In this document: piece after piece, positions 26,611-34,716 of the stretch
Layout: each line of letters opens with the position of its first letter
How positions within the stretch are numbered: position 1 is the first letter of the stretch
The notes under the pieces: generated by a model
What the model was told of the DNA's origin: nothing
Databases searched by the model: none
What the model saw: only the letters and a program-made list of their open reading frames with translations
Assembly (NCBI RefSeq): GCF_024171895.1
Contig: NZ_JAMTCQ010000009.1
Span: 161,318 to 225,317, forward strand
From: Prauserella halophila
GTDB lineage: Bacteria; Actinomycetota; Actinomycetes; Mycobacteriales; Pseudonocardiaceae
Length of the DNA stretch: 64,000 nucleotides
Direction of reading: 5' to 3'
Made by a program: the position numbers and the translations under genes

Positions 26611-26629
26611 CCTTCGAGCTGCCTGAAGG
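26611..26629 (+). promoter_or_regulatory. Possible MerR-type operator upstream of the MerR-clamp gene
   Basis: An inverted repeat CCTTC-N9-GAAGG directly follows a TTGA (TTGACC at 26607), resembling the dyads that MerR proteins bind between -35 and -10. It lies 16 bp before the ATG. No clear -10 is visible, so this is tentative. Confidence 0.35.
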
Positions 26630-26644
26630 GCCAGCATCGTCGCC

Positions 26645-27862
26645 ATGCCCGAGACAGACCTGATCCCGATCGGAGCGTTCGCCCGCCGCAGCGGCCTCAC
26701 CGCGAGCGCGCTGCGGTTCTACGGCGACTCCGGCGTGCTGCGGCCCGCTGACGTCGACGCGACCTCCGGATACCGCTACTACCACGTCGACCAGCTCGAA
26801 CGTGCCCTTACGCTGCGCAGACTGCGTGAGCTCGACATGCCCCTGGTGACCGTCGAACAGGTGCTGACAGCCGATCCGGCCCATGCGGTACGGCTGATCG
26901 ACGAGCACGTGGCGACACTGTCGGCGCGCGCCGACGCGGCCCGGCGGCTGGCTGTCGAGGTGAAGACGGCGCTGACCGGCGAGGACGCGGTGCCGTTGGC
27001 GACCATGAAGGGGCCGGTGTTCGCGGCGGCCGTCGACCAGGTACTCGTCGCGACCGGCGTCTCGGACGACTTCCCGGCGATCGCGGGCGTGCGGCTGGAG
27101 ATGAGCGGGGAGGCGCTGACGTTGACGGCGACCGACCGGTTCCGGCTGTCCACCCGCACGCTCGTGCCGGACGAGTTGTCCGGCACGGCATGGTCGGCGA
27201 CGTTGAGCGGGGACGACCTGCGCGCGGTGCTCGGTGACATCCGTGGCCGGCACGTCGTGCGGATCGAGGCGCTGCCGGACGGTGTGCGGTTCCGGACGGC
27301 AACCGGCGCCGGGACGGGTGGCGCGGGCGGTTCCGGCGGTGTTCCGGGGCACGTGCCCGGAGCGGTGCGCTGCCGACTGCTCGACGGCGAGTTCCCGGAC
27401 CACCACGCGTTGCGGGCCAACCTCTCCGACCCGGTGGCGCGGGTGGTCGTCGCGAAGGACGGGTTGCTGCGGGCGATCGAAAGCTGCGACGAGCCCACGA
27501 TCCGCCTGCGTACGCGTGCCGGCGAATGCGTGGTCGTCGAGTCGGGTGAGCCCGGTGGAGTCGATCCGGGCGGCACGGTTCACCCCCAGGGCGCCGTGTC
27601 GGAAGGGGCTGCGCGTGGTGCGCGGGTGCGCGGGGAGGTCGAGTGCGGGGAGGTCGAGCGCGTCGTGGAGGCGACGGTCGACGGTGCCGACACGGAGACG
27701 TGGTTCGGTGTTCCGGTGCTGCATCCCGCAGTGGTGACGGCGGTGGGGCCGGACGTGATGCTCGATGTCCGTGGCCCGTCGGAGCCGATCCTGGTGCGTT
27801 CGGCCGACAACGGGGACCTCGCCACCCTCGTGATGCCAGTCGGACCTCCCGCAGGGGCCTGA
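26645..27862 (+). CDS. MerR-type HTH protein fused to a DNA polymerase III beta-clamp-like domain
   Basis: A 405-aa protein. Residues ~5-75 are a MerR winged helix (IGAFARRSGLTASALRFYGDSGVLRP, split by variable residues, then YRYYHVDQLERALTLRRLRELDMPL), followed by a helical linker to ~115. The rest resembles domains 2 and 3 of the sliding clamp: FAAAVDQVLVATGVSDDFPAIAGV, LTLTATDRFRLSTRTL, the domain-2 end LLDGEFPDHHALRANL, the domain-3 start VVVAKDGLLRAIE, and a C-terminal LHPAVVTAVGP... ending LATLVMPVGPP, as in DnaN. The first clamp domain is missing. Gly-rich and Glu/Val repeats lie at ~220-232 and ~320-345. It is divergent from the siderophore operon. The function is unknown; a ligand- or DNA-state-sensing regulator is a guess. 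Confidence 0.85.
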   Translation: MPETDLIPIGAFARRSGLTASALRFYGDSGVLRPADVDATSGYRYYHVDQLERALTLRRLRELDMPLVTVEQVLTADPAHAVRLIDEHVATLSARADAARRLAVEVKTALTGEDAVPLATMKGPVFAAAVDQVLVATGVSDDFPAIAGVRLEMSGEALTLTATDRFRLSTRTLVPDELSGTAWSATLSGDDLRAVLGDIRGRHVVRIEALPDGVRFRTATGAGTGGAGGSGGVPGHVPGAVRCRLLDGEFPDHHALRANLSDPVARVVVAKDGLLRAIESCDEPTIRLRTRAGECVVVESGEPGGVDPGGTVHPQGAVSEGAARGARVRGEVECGEVERVVEATVDGADTETWFGVPVLHPAVVTAVGPDVMLDVRGPSEPILVRSADNGDLATLVMPVGPPAGA

Positions 27863-27955
27863 CATCTCCGGACGTCGTGCCGGTGCGCCCGGCCGTTCCG
27901 GGTCGAGCGAGCTCAGTTGCAGGGGTGACTCAGTTGCAGGGGTGACGGAGCCCGG
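27863..27955. repeat. Convergent junction with duplicated 17-mer
   Basis: TCAGTTGCAGGGGTGAC occurs twice in direct tandem (27913-27946) between the 3' ends of the MerR-clamp gene and the MarR gene. No hairpin of note was seen. Confidence 0.5.
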
Positions 27956-28426
27956 TCATGCCGAGCCGGGACCGTTGACGTTGCGGAGGGTGCGCATCGC
28001 TTCGGCGAGCTCCTCGGAGGAACGGTTTCCCAGCGGAGCGAGCACGCGCTCGCGCAGGATGTCGGCACAGGTCTTGCGTGCTGCCGACGCGACCTCGCGG
28101 CCGTGTTCGGTCAGGGAGGCGTACGTGACGCGTCGATCCTCGGAACTGGGTACTCGTTCGATGAGGTCGGCGGCAGCGAGGCGGTCGGCGACCTTGGTGA
28201 ACCCGCCGCTCGATAGTGCGGCCTCTTTCGCCAGCCGGGTCATCGGCAATCGGTGATCCGGCGAGCGGACGAGGCGAACGAGGATGTCGAACGAGGCCGG
28301 TGGCAGGTCGTAGCGTTGCGCGATCTCGCCCATCAGTCGGTCCTGGGTGGCCAGGTAGCCCTCGATCACGAGGCCCCACCAGGTCACGATCTCGTCGTCG
28401 TCCGGCTCTGTGGTCACGGCGGTCAC
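27956..28426 (-). CDS. MarR-family regulator (MhqR-like)
   Basis: About 156 aa from the GTG at 28426 (VTAVTTEPDDDEIVTWW); the frame is open to an ATG at 28525, but that stretch overlaps the divergent promoter. The winged-helix core includes FDILVRLVRSPDHRLPMTRL, LSSGGFTKVADRLAAADLIER and the wing SSEDRRVTYASLTEHGREV. It is divergently transcribed from a ring-cleaving dioxygenase and an MhqD-like hydrolase. That is the same set MhqR represses in Bacillus subtilis in response to quinones and catechols. Operation as their repressor is inferred from this context. Confidence 0.82.
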   Translation of the reverse strand: MTAVTTEPDDDEIVTWWGLVIEGYLATQDRLMGEIAQRYDLPPASFDILVRLVRSPDHRLPMTRLAKEAALSSGGFTKVADRLAAADLIERVPSSEDRRVTYASLTEHGREVASAARKTCADILRERVLAPLGNRSSEELAEAMRTLRNVNGPGSA

Positions 28427-28519
28427 CCTATCCGACGCAGTCGATGCAGATTCTCGTGTCAACGAATCTCGCAAGACTGGAGCTTCCCAGGAAGATTCTC
28501 GCATAGAAAACTCTCGTAG

Positions 28520-28557
28520 AGACATGTCTTGCGTGAAAGATAGTTGAGGGCTATTAT
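28520..28557 (+). promoter_or_regulatory. Promoter and palindromic operator of the dioxygenase operon
   Basis: TTGCGT (28529-28534), a 17-bp spacer and TATTAT (28552-28557) make a good sigma70-type promoter about 30 bp before the dioxygenase ATG. A perfect 10-bp palindrome AGACATGTCT (28520-28529) touches the -35. The surrounding 100 bp also repeats ATTCTCG/AATCTCG several times. These are plausible binding sites for the divergent MarR protein. Confidence 0.6.
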
Positions 28558-28585
28558 CGTGTCATCGAGTTTCGAGGAGATCGCC

Positions 28586-29551
28586 ATGGGTTTTGAGACC
28601 AGCGGACTGCACCATGTCACCGCCATCGGCGGGGACCCGCAGCGCAACGTGGACTTCTACCTGCGCACGCTCGGGCTGCGCCTGGTGAAGACGACCATCA
28701 ACTTCGACGATCCGGAGACCTACCATCTGTATTACGGGGACGAGGCCGGTCGCCCCGGGACTCTGCTGACCTTCTTTCCCTGGCGCGGGGTGCCGCAGGG
28801 ACGGATCGGCACCGGGCAGGCCACGACGACGGCCTTCTCCGTTCCGGAGCACTCGCTCGGCTGGTGGAAACAGCACCTCGAGGCGTCCGGCACCATGCCG
28901 GGCACGGTGGTCACGCGTGACAGCGAGGAGTCGTTGCTCTTCCGTGACCCGGACGGTCTGCAGATCGCGCTCGTCGCGCACCCGCAGCCCGATCCGCGTG
29001 CCCCGTGGGACACACCGTTCGTGCCGGCCGAACACGCGATCCGCGGCCTGCACTCGGTGACCATGTCGGTGACCTCCGAGGAATCGACCGCTGCCATGCT
29101 CACCGGTGGGCTCGGACTGTCGCTCGCGAGCGAAGACTCCGGCCGGTTCCGCTTCCAGGCGGGCGACGGCGGTTCCGGAGCGCTCGTCGACGTGGAGGTC
29201 ACACCGGATGCGCCGAAGGGCGTGGTCGCCGGCGGAACGGTGCATCACATCGCGTGGCGTGCCGTCGACGACGCCGAACAGCTGGCTCTGCGCGAGGAGC
29301 TCGTCGATGACGGCGTCGGGGTGACGTCGGTGCTCGACCGGCAGTACTTCCGCTCCATCTACTTTCGTGAGCCGGGCGGTGTGCTGCTCGAGGTGGCGAC
29401 CGACCAGCCCGGCTTCGACATCGACGAACCGCTCCTCGAACTGGGACGCGCGCTGAAACTGCCGCCGTGGCTCGAGCCGACGCGGGAACAGATCGCCCGT
29501 GCGCTGCCGCAGCTGGAGCTGCCTGCGGCGAACAATCCGGTGCGGGCATGA
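28586..29551 (+). CDS. Ring-cleaving dioxygenase (MhqO-like, VOC superfamily)
   Basis: A 321-aa protein of two vicinal-oxygen-chelate modules. The N-terminal one has TSGLHHVTAIGGDPQRNVDFY and LTFFPWRG; the C-terminal one has IRGLHSVTMSV, VHHIAWRAVDDAEQ, and YFREPGGVLLEVATD. His11 and Glu in the last motif fit the metal ligands. MhqO-type enzymes cleave hydroquinone or catechol-like compounds and protect against quinone stress. The ATG at 28586 follows GAGGAG with good spacing. Its stop overlaps the hydrolase start by 4 bp (ATGA). Confidence 0.88.
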   Translation: MGFETSGLHHVTAIGGDPQRNVDFYLRTLGLRLVKTTINFDDPETYHLYYGDEAGRPGTLLTFFPWRGVPQGRIGTGQATTTAFSVPEHSLGWWKQHLEASGTMPGTVVTRDSEESLLFRDPDGLQIALVAHPQPDPRAPWDTPFVPAEHAIRGLHSVTMSVTSEESTAAMLTGGLGLSLASEDSGRFRFQAGDGGSGALVDVEVTPDAPKGVVAGGTVHHIAWRAVDDAEQLALREELVDDGVGVTSVLDRQYFRSIYFREPGGVLLEVATDQPGFDIDEPLLELGRALKLPPWLEPTREQIARALPQLELPAANNPVRA

Positions 29552-30159
29552 CGGGCCCGGCACTCGACCACCGGTACGTCGAGGGTTCGCAGGCCGAGCC
29601 GGTGCTGCTGCTCCTGCACGGCACCGGCGGCAGCCCGGACGACATTCTCGCGCTCGGCAAGGAGCTCCGCCCCGAGTCGACGATGATCGCGCCGGCAGGG
29701 CCGGTCTCGGAGAACGGGGCGGCGCGCTGGTTCCGCAGGCTCGCCGAAGGCGTGTTCGATGTCGAGGACGTCATCGTGCGCGCGGGTGAGCTGGCCGAGT
29801 TCATCGACGCCGCCAGGGAGTACTACGGCCTTGCCGGACGCAGGCTGGTTGCCGCCGGGTTCTCGAACGGCGCGAACATCGCCGCGGCCGTGGCGATGTT
29901 GCGGCCGGACGTGCTCAGTGAGGTGGTCCTGTTCTCCGCCATGTCGCCGCTGCCCGAGCCGCCCGCCGACCGCCTCGAGGGCACGCGGGTGTTCCTCGCG
30001 AACGGCAGGCATGACCCGATGGCGCCGCTCGACTCGAGTGAGCGGCTGGTGCGTACCTTCCGTGACCGCGGTGCGGAGGTGACCGAGCGCTGGCATCCCG
30101 GCGGGCACCAGATCACCGTCGACGGCCTCGAAGCCGCCCGGGAGTGGCTCCTGTCCTGA
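29548..30159 (+). CDS. Alpha/beta hydrolase (MhqD-like carboxylesterase)
   Basis: A 203-aa phospholipase/carboxylesterase-type hydrolase. Catalytic features are LLLLHGTGGSPDD (oxyanion loop), AAGFSNGANIAAAV (nucleophile Ser in G-F-S-N-G), NGRHDPMAP (Asp) and WHPGGHQIT (His). It is coupled to the dioxygenase gene by a 4-bp overlap. In B. subtilis the homologous mhqD is induced by quinones together with ring-cleaving dioxygenases. The substrate is unknown, but a role in detoxifying the cleavage product or a conjugate is plausible. Confidence 0.87.
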   Translation: MTGPALDHRYVEGSQAEPVLLLLHGTGGSPDDILALGKELRPESTMIAPAGPVSENGAARWFRRLAEGVFDVEDVIVRAGELAEFIDAAREYYGLAGRRLVAAGFSNGANIAAAVAMLRPDVLSEVVLFSAMSPLPEPPADRLEGTRVFLANGRHDPMAPLDSSERLVRTFRDRGAEVTERWHPGGHQITVDGLEAAREWLLS

Positions 30160-30530
30160 GTCGCGCGGGCCGGCCCAGGTACCCCGAACCGGGGGAACGA
30201 GCCGGGGAGCGAGCCAGGGAGCGAGCCTGAGCGGCGAGCCGGGGTCCCGAGCACCCCTGGCCGTCGGCGGGCCGGGATTTCCGGGTCCGCCGGGATTGTG
30301 GCCGTGCGTCCCGGCCGCTGGCCGATTACGGATTTCATGCCTGGGTGACGCGATCTGCCGGGCCTTGCTGCGGCTGTTCGTCGCCGCCGAATCTGGCCTG
30401 AACAGACCAGCTCGTCACTCTCCGTGTGATTCGCAAGTTGCAGACTGGTCCTGTCGGCGGATCCAGATTATTCCGTCGCGTTTTACAGTGCGTGTCTTCC
30501 GAAGCCGGATATCGGTGGGAGGTGCACGTG
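30160..30530. repeat. Intergenic region with 12-bp repeats
   Basis: 370 bp without a gene after the hydrolase. It includes three near-copies of the 12-mer GAGCCGGGGAGC at 30199-30234 and a GC-rich segment. The downstream half probably carries the promoter of the small zinc-knuckle gene, but no -35/-10 pair is obvious. Confidence 0.4.
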
Positions 30531-30644
30531 ATGAAGGTCGGCGACATGGTCGATTGCCCGCGTTGCCACGGTTCGGGGCTGACGCCGAACCGCAAGGGGC
30601 CGTGCCCGAACTGCGGCGGCCTCGGGCAGGTGCCGCAACGGTAG
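30531..30644 (+). CDS. Small protein with two DnaJ-type CxxCxGxG zinc knuckles
   Basis: A 37-aa protein, too short for ordinary gene finding but well supported. The ATG follows GGGAGG with an 8-base spacing, and nearly half the residues are motif: CPRCHGSG (Cys9, Cys12) and CPNCGGLG (Cys24, Cys27). Two such repeats make one complete zinc site of the DnaJ central-domain type. There is no J-domain, so it is not DnaJ itself. Small proteins of this kind are scattered in actinobacteria; their function is unknown, perhaps zinc storage or protein binding. Confidence 0.7.
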   Translation: MKVGDMVDCPRCHGSGLTPNRKGPCPNCGGLGQVPQR

Positions 30645-30717
30645 GGACGCGGAGCAGGGCTCCGAAGAGACGGACCGCGACGAGACGGGCAATGGTGCGG
30701 CGGTGCCGTGCCGTGCC

Positions 30718-30771
30718 GTCCCGTGTCGTGGCGCCGTCCCGTGTTGTGGCGGCGTCCCGTGTCGTGGCGGC
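30718..30771. repeat. Three tandem 18-bp units upstream of the Abi-alpha gene
   Basis: GTCCCGTGTCGTGGCGCC and two near-identical 18-mers follow each other at 30718, 30736 and 30754, ending about 50 bp before the Abi-alpha-like start. Confidence 0.65.
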
Positions 30772-30822
30772 GACGGGCGGTGATCACCGAGTCCACTACA
30801 GGCGCCCAGTAGCATCAGGCGT

Positions 30823-31578
30823 GTGGAAACGGACGAGTTCATGCAGCGCGCGGGCAAGCTGGCCGGATGGGCGGCACGGACGGGCTACTCGTTGGGCAAA
30901 CGCTTGCCGGGTGCCGACGGTGCGGAACGCTCGCTGCGCAATCTCGAACAGAAGGCACTCACCGAGCTCCACAAGCGGATGGAGGGCGCCAGTAACCGCA
31001 GGTTGCTCGAGCTGACCGAGCTGCCGAGTACGCCCTCGGGTGAGGAGGCCGCGGACGGCCACGGTGGGAACGGCTCCGGTTCGAGCAGCACGTCGACGGA
31101 CGTTGCGATGCCGCTGCCGAGCGATCCGCTGCGGGCGGGCATGGCGGCGCTCCTGAACCGGTCCACGCATCTGAGCCGTGAAGGCGCGCGCGACTACCTG
31201 TACGCGTCGATCCTGCGGCAGCTCACGCCCGATGAGGCGCGCATCCTGTCGGTGTTGTCCGACGGTGCCGACTACCCGGTGGTCCAGATCGCCGAGCGCA
31301 AGACGGGCCGAGTCGTGCTGCGTAACGCGTCGACGATCGGTAAGACGGCCGGCGTGTCGGCGACGGCTCACGTGCCGGTGTACGTCTCGCGCCTGGTCGC
31401 ATTCGGACTAGCCGAGGTCGATGACGAGCAGAATGAGCTCTCGACCCAGTACGAGATCCTGATGACCGACGAGACGGTGCGGAAGGCCGAGGATCTCGTC
31501 AAACGCCCCAAGATCGTTCGCGGTTCGTTGCGGATCACGCCGCTCGGCATCAACTTCTGGCTCGCCTGCGCGCCGTAA
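30823..31578 (+). CDS. Abi-alpha / DUF4393-like protein
   Basis: A 251-aa soluble protein beginning at a GTG. The N-terminal part (residues ~1-65) is helical and charged, followed by a low-complexity Gly/Ser/Thr linker (~70-95), and a conserved C-terminal block: LRAGMAALLNRSTHLSREGARDYLYASIL, LTPDEARILSVLSDGADYPVVQI, VPVYVSRLVAFGLAEVDDE, QYEILMTDETVRKA and SLRITPLGINFW (longer runs split here). That block matches the pattern of DUF4393, named Abi-alpha for abortive-infection association in some members. Whether this gene has any antiphage role is unknown; no second defence gene is adjacent. Confidence 0.65.
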   Translation: METDEFMQRAGKLAGWAARTGYSLGKRLPGADGAERSLRNLEQKALTELHKRMEGASNRRLLELTELPSTPSGEEAADGHGGNGSGSSSTSTDVAMPLPSDPLRAGMAALLNRSTHLSREGARDYLYASILRQLTPDEARILSVLSDGADYPVVQIAERKTGRVVLRNASTIGKTAGVSATAHVPVYVSRLVAFGLAEVDDEQNELSTQYEILMTDETVRKAEDLVKRPKIVRGSLRITPLGINFWLACAP

Positions 31579-31719
31579 CAGTGGCCTCTCGTCCGTCACC
31601 CACGTGTGGGTGCCGCGCTCTGGCGGTGAGCCTACCGATCGTGTGATCATGCGCGCTTGCGCCGATAACGAGGTCGGCGCAGCTGCCACAGCTGTGGTTC
31701 CGAGGCGCGGCGGTGATCG

Positions 31720-32976
31720 ATGGTCGAGTACCTGCACGGGATAGTCGACGACTTCGTGCGGTATTGGCCTGTCTATTCGTCGATTCCGCTGGTTGCCGCG
31801 TTGATCGGCTGGGTGACCAAACTGGTCGCGATCCGCATGATGTTCGAACCGATCGAGTTCGTCGGGATTCGCCGTCGGGGCAGGCCGTTTCTGGGATGGC
31901 AGGGCATCGTGCCGCGACGGGCGGCGCGCATGGCGGGTATCGCGGTCGACACGATGACCGAGCAGCTGATTTCGCCGCGGGACGTCGTGCAGCGCCTGGA
32001 TCCGGAGCGCATCGGCAAGGAGATCGAGGCACCACTGCGGGAAGCGATCGAAGAGATCGTCACCGACGTGGCCGAGCGGTATCAGCCCGACCTGTGGGAG
32101 CGATTGCCGGACCGGGCCCGGCGAATGGTGATCCGCCGGGTGCAGAAGCAGGCACCACACATGGTCGCGAGGGTCATTGACCAGGTCAAGGCCGACGTCG
32201 ACTCCGTGTTCGACCTGAAGGACATGGTCGTCACACACCTGGTCAAGGACAAGACGCTGCTGAACCGCATCTTCCAGGAGGCGGGTCACAAGGAGTTCCG
32301 GTTCATCGGCCGCTCCGGACTGCTGTTCGGCGCCTTGATCGGCGTGGTCCAGATGATTGTCTGGCTGTTCCTGCGCGTGCCGCTGGTCATGCCTGTGTTC
32401 GGCCTGTTCATCGGGTGGTTCACCGATTGGCTGGCGCTGAAGATGATCTTCCGGCCGCTGCGGCCGCGAAAGTACTTCGGCGTGACGTGGCAAGGTCTGT
32501 TCCTCAAGCGCCGCGACGAGGTCACCGATGCCTACGCGGACCTGATCGCGACCGAGATCATCACGCCGCGCAACGTCATCGACGCCGTCCTGCGCGGGCC
32601 GATGTCCGACCGGGTGCTGACGATGATCGAACGTCAGGTGGATGCCGAGCTGGCTCGGCACACCGGTGCCGCGAAACCACTGGTGCTGTTGGCCATGGGT
32701 GGTGGACGGTACGGGGCGCTCAAGGACCGTATAGCCGGTTCGGTGATGACACGACTGCCCGATACGTTGCGCTATGTCGAGACCTATGCCGCCGATGCCA
32801 TGGACATCCGCGGCACACTCGTGACGAAGATGCGTGAACTCGACGATGCCGAGTTCGAAGGCTTGCTGCGCCCGGCGTTCCAGCAGGACGAGTGGATCCT
32901 GATCCTCACCGGTGCGCTGCTCGGAGGCTTGTGCGGTGAGCTCCAGGTCCAGCTCGTGCTGCTGCTGACAGGGTGA
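31720..32976 (+). CDS. DUF445 membrane protein
   Basis: A 418-aa DUF445-family protein. Two similar halves are visible, each beginning with a hydrophobic helix and a G(W/F).T(K/D)..A..M.F.P motif (IGWVTKLVAIRMMFEPIEF near residue 28; IGWFTDWLALKMIFRPL near 228) and continuing with a long amphipathic region containing ISPRDV / ITPRNV. A helix near 200 and one at the C terminus (ILTGALLGGLCGELQVQLVLLL, split) complete the membrane topology. The family is widespread and uncharacterised. The start MVEYLHG is an ATG 19 bp after GGTTCCGAGG; no strong ribosome-binding site is seen. Confidence 0.85.
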   Translation: MVEYLHGIVDDFVRYWPVYSSIPLVAALIGWVTKLVAIRMMFEPIEFVGIRRRGRPFLGWQGIVPRRAARMAGIAVDTMTEQLISPRDVVQRLDPERIGKEIEAPLREAIEEIVTDVAERYQPDLWERLPDRARRMVIRRVQKQAPHMVARVIDQVKADVDSVFDLKDMVVTHLVKDKTLLNRIFQEAGHKEFRFIGRSGLLFGALIGVVQMIVWLFLRVPLVMPVFGLFIGWFTDWLALKMIFRPLRPRKYFGVTWQGLFLKRRDEVTDAYADLIATEIITPRNVIDAVLRGPMSDRVLTMIERQVDAELARHTGAAKPLVLLAMGGGRYGALKDRIAGSVMTRLPDTLRYVETYAADAMDIRGTLVTKMRELDDAEFEGLLRPAFQQDEWILILTGALLGGLCGELQVQLVLLLTG

Positions 32977-33035
32977 TCGTCGGTAGTTCGGGCCAGGTGC
33001 GGCGTCACTGCGGGCGCGGTGAAGGCGGGACGGAT

Positions 33036-34562
33036 TCATGTCTCCGTCACCTGCGTTCCCGCCTCCGGGTCGTTGTTTCCATGATTTCCGTTTCCAGGAC
33101 TTCCGTCTCCAGGCCTGCTGTTCGCAGTTCTGTCGTTTCCAGGGCGCCCGCTCTCAGGGCTCCCGTCTCCAGCACTGTTGGCTTCGCGGCGTCGGAATCC
33201 CGGAGTTCTGATTCCTCGGCGGTTGCCCTTGCGGGGCATCGGCCAGCGGTCTGTCGGCGGGTCGGTATCACTCCCGCGGGTTGTCGCGCTGCTGTCGCCG
33301 TGTCGGCTGTCGTCACCGCGTCGGCTGTCGTTGTGCGGTTGCTGTCGAGGTTGCTGTCGAATGGACTGTCGTCGCGCCGGTGGGCAGGTCGGTGCGCGGC
33401 GCGTCGGGTCCAGGACGGGTTCGGGTGCGGTCGTGTGGGTGGCTCCGTTGGGTGTGGTCACGGTCGTGATGCCGGTGTCGGGGTCCCGGTGGATGCTCCA
33501 TCCGGGGTCGCTCTTGCGTGCGTGGTGGTGGTCGCATTTGGGACTCCCGTTGGTCGTCGAGGTGCTTCCGCCCGCGGTCCAGGCGGTATCGTGGTCGAAG
33601 TCGCATCGCCGAGCGGGGCGGTGGCACCACGGAATGCAGCATTCCCGGTCCCGCACCGCCACCAGTTCCCGGACGGCGGCCGTGGGGTGGCGTCGGGCCC
33701 TGCCGAGGTCGACGGGGCGACCGGTCCCCGGGTCGCACAACACCGCCCGCCACACACTCTTCGGGTTGGCCATGATTTCCCGCGCGATCGGTCCCGGTAC
33801 GGGTCCGTATCCGTCGAGTTCGCACCCGTCGTCGGTGATGCCCAAGGCCGTATCGACAGGCAGGTGGATGAAGACCGACGCCGCCGTTTCCGGAACACTC
33901 ACTCCTGGGTTCCGTCCCAGGAGCAGGTCGGCGGCGATGTCGGCCCGCAACTGATCCAGGGTGCGTTCGTCCTCGGACCGCGCACGTAATCTCCGCGCCA
34001 GCGCATCGACCCGGTGTGCGATGGCCGAGGCGATTTCGGCGGGTAGGCCGAGGGTGAACCGGGACATCGCGTGCTCGCCCGGGGTGAGCTCGAACGAGCG
34101 CCCACTCCGCGCTTCACGAGCTCTCGCGATCTGCCCGCCGGGGTCGACTCGTTCCACCAGGCGCCGGGCTCGTCGGGCCAGGTTGGCCGGGACCAGTGAC
34201 GCTCCCGGGTCGACCGCCAACCGTTCGCTCAGCAGCTCGTCCACTTGCCGGGCGTGCTCGTCGGAGAGTGGTGCGGTCACGTCCAGCAACCTCCGTCCGC
34301 CGTAGGCCTCCACCCGCCCTGCCTGCATCAACCCCAGCACTGCCGGCATGCGCTGCACCAACGCCGTGCCACGTCCGACCCGCTGGGCCGCCTCGGCCGT
34401 CGACACCCCGAGTTCGGGTGCGACCTCGTCCGCGAGGCTGCGCACGTCACCGCCGTCCAATTCGGCCAGCCGTGCCAGCGCCACCATCTCGGCCGCGTCC
34501 GCTCGGGCACGTTCGTCACGTGCGGTACGTAGGGCCTGGATCAGCTCGTCTCGTTCCCCCAT
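33036..34562 (-). CDS. DUF222 / HNH endonuclease-domain protein
   Basis: A 508-aa actinobacterial DUF222-HNH protein, counted from MGERDELIQAL at 34562 (open frame to 34652). The DUF222 helical domain covers residues ~1-300. The HNH zinc-finger nuclease block follows: VRDRECCIPWCHRPARRCDFDHD, then HHHARKSDPGW, with the HDH and Cys pairs intact (split here for length). The last ~130 residues are a low-complexity, Asp/Gly/Ser/Arg-rich tail with S-P-G-N-style repeats. These proteins are often multicopy in mycobacteria and relatives; 13E12-type repeat proteins belong to the same group. Function unproven, mobility suspected but no transposase or termini seen. Confidence 0.85.
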   Translation of the reverse strand: MGERDELIQALRTARDERARADAAEMVALARLAELDGGDVRSLADEVAPELGVSTAEAAQRVGRGTALVQRMPAVLGLMQAGRVEAYGGRRLLDVTAPLSDEHARQVDELLSERLAVDPGASLVPANLARRARRLVERVDPGGQIARAREARSGRSFELTPGEHAMSRFTLGLPAEIASAIAHRVDALARRLRARSEDERTLDQLRADIAADLLLGRNPGVSVPETAASVFIHLPVDTALGITDDGCELDGYGPVPGPIAREIMANPKSVWRAVLCDPGTGRPVDLGRARRHPTAAVRELVAVRDRECCIPWCHRPARRCDFDHDTAWTAGGSTSTTNGSPKCDHHHARKSDPGWSIHRDPDTGITTVTTPNGATHTTAPEPVLDPTRRAPTCPPARRQSIRQQPRQQPHNDSRRGDDSRHGDSSATTRGSDTDPPTDRWPMPRKGNRRGIRTPGFRRREANSAGDGSPESGRPGNDRTANSRPGDGSPGNGNHGNNDPEAGTQVTET

Positions 34563-34716
34563 GGACTCGACACTATCGAACCCGTGTGCGAGTATCGAGG
34601 GTCCGATCAGGTGAGAGAACATACGATCGAAACGAGGAAAACATGAAGACAATTCGTTTCAGGTGGGTTCGTCCTCGATGGATCCGTTCTCGGCTTCTTC
34701 GGTGGTCTCAGTGGTC

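Noticed and set aside
30823-32976. Abi-alpha-like plus DUF445 genes as a defence island
   Set aside because: There is a 141-bp gap, no shared operon signature and no other defence gene; DUF445 proteins are ordinary membrane proteins in most bacteria.
33036-34562. DUF222-HNH gene as a homing endonuclease or mobile element
   Set aside because: No terminal repeats, transposase, intron or intein structure is visible around it; such genes are often resident in actinobacteria.
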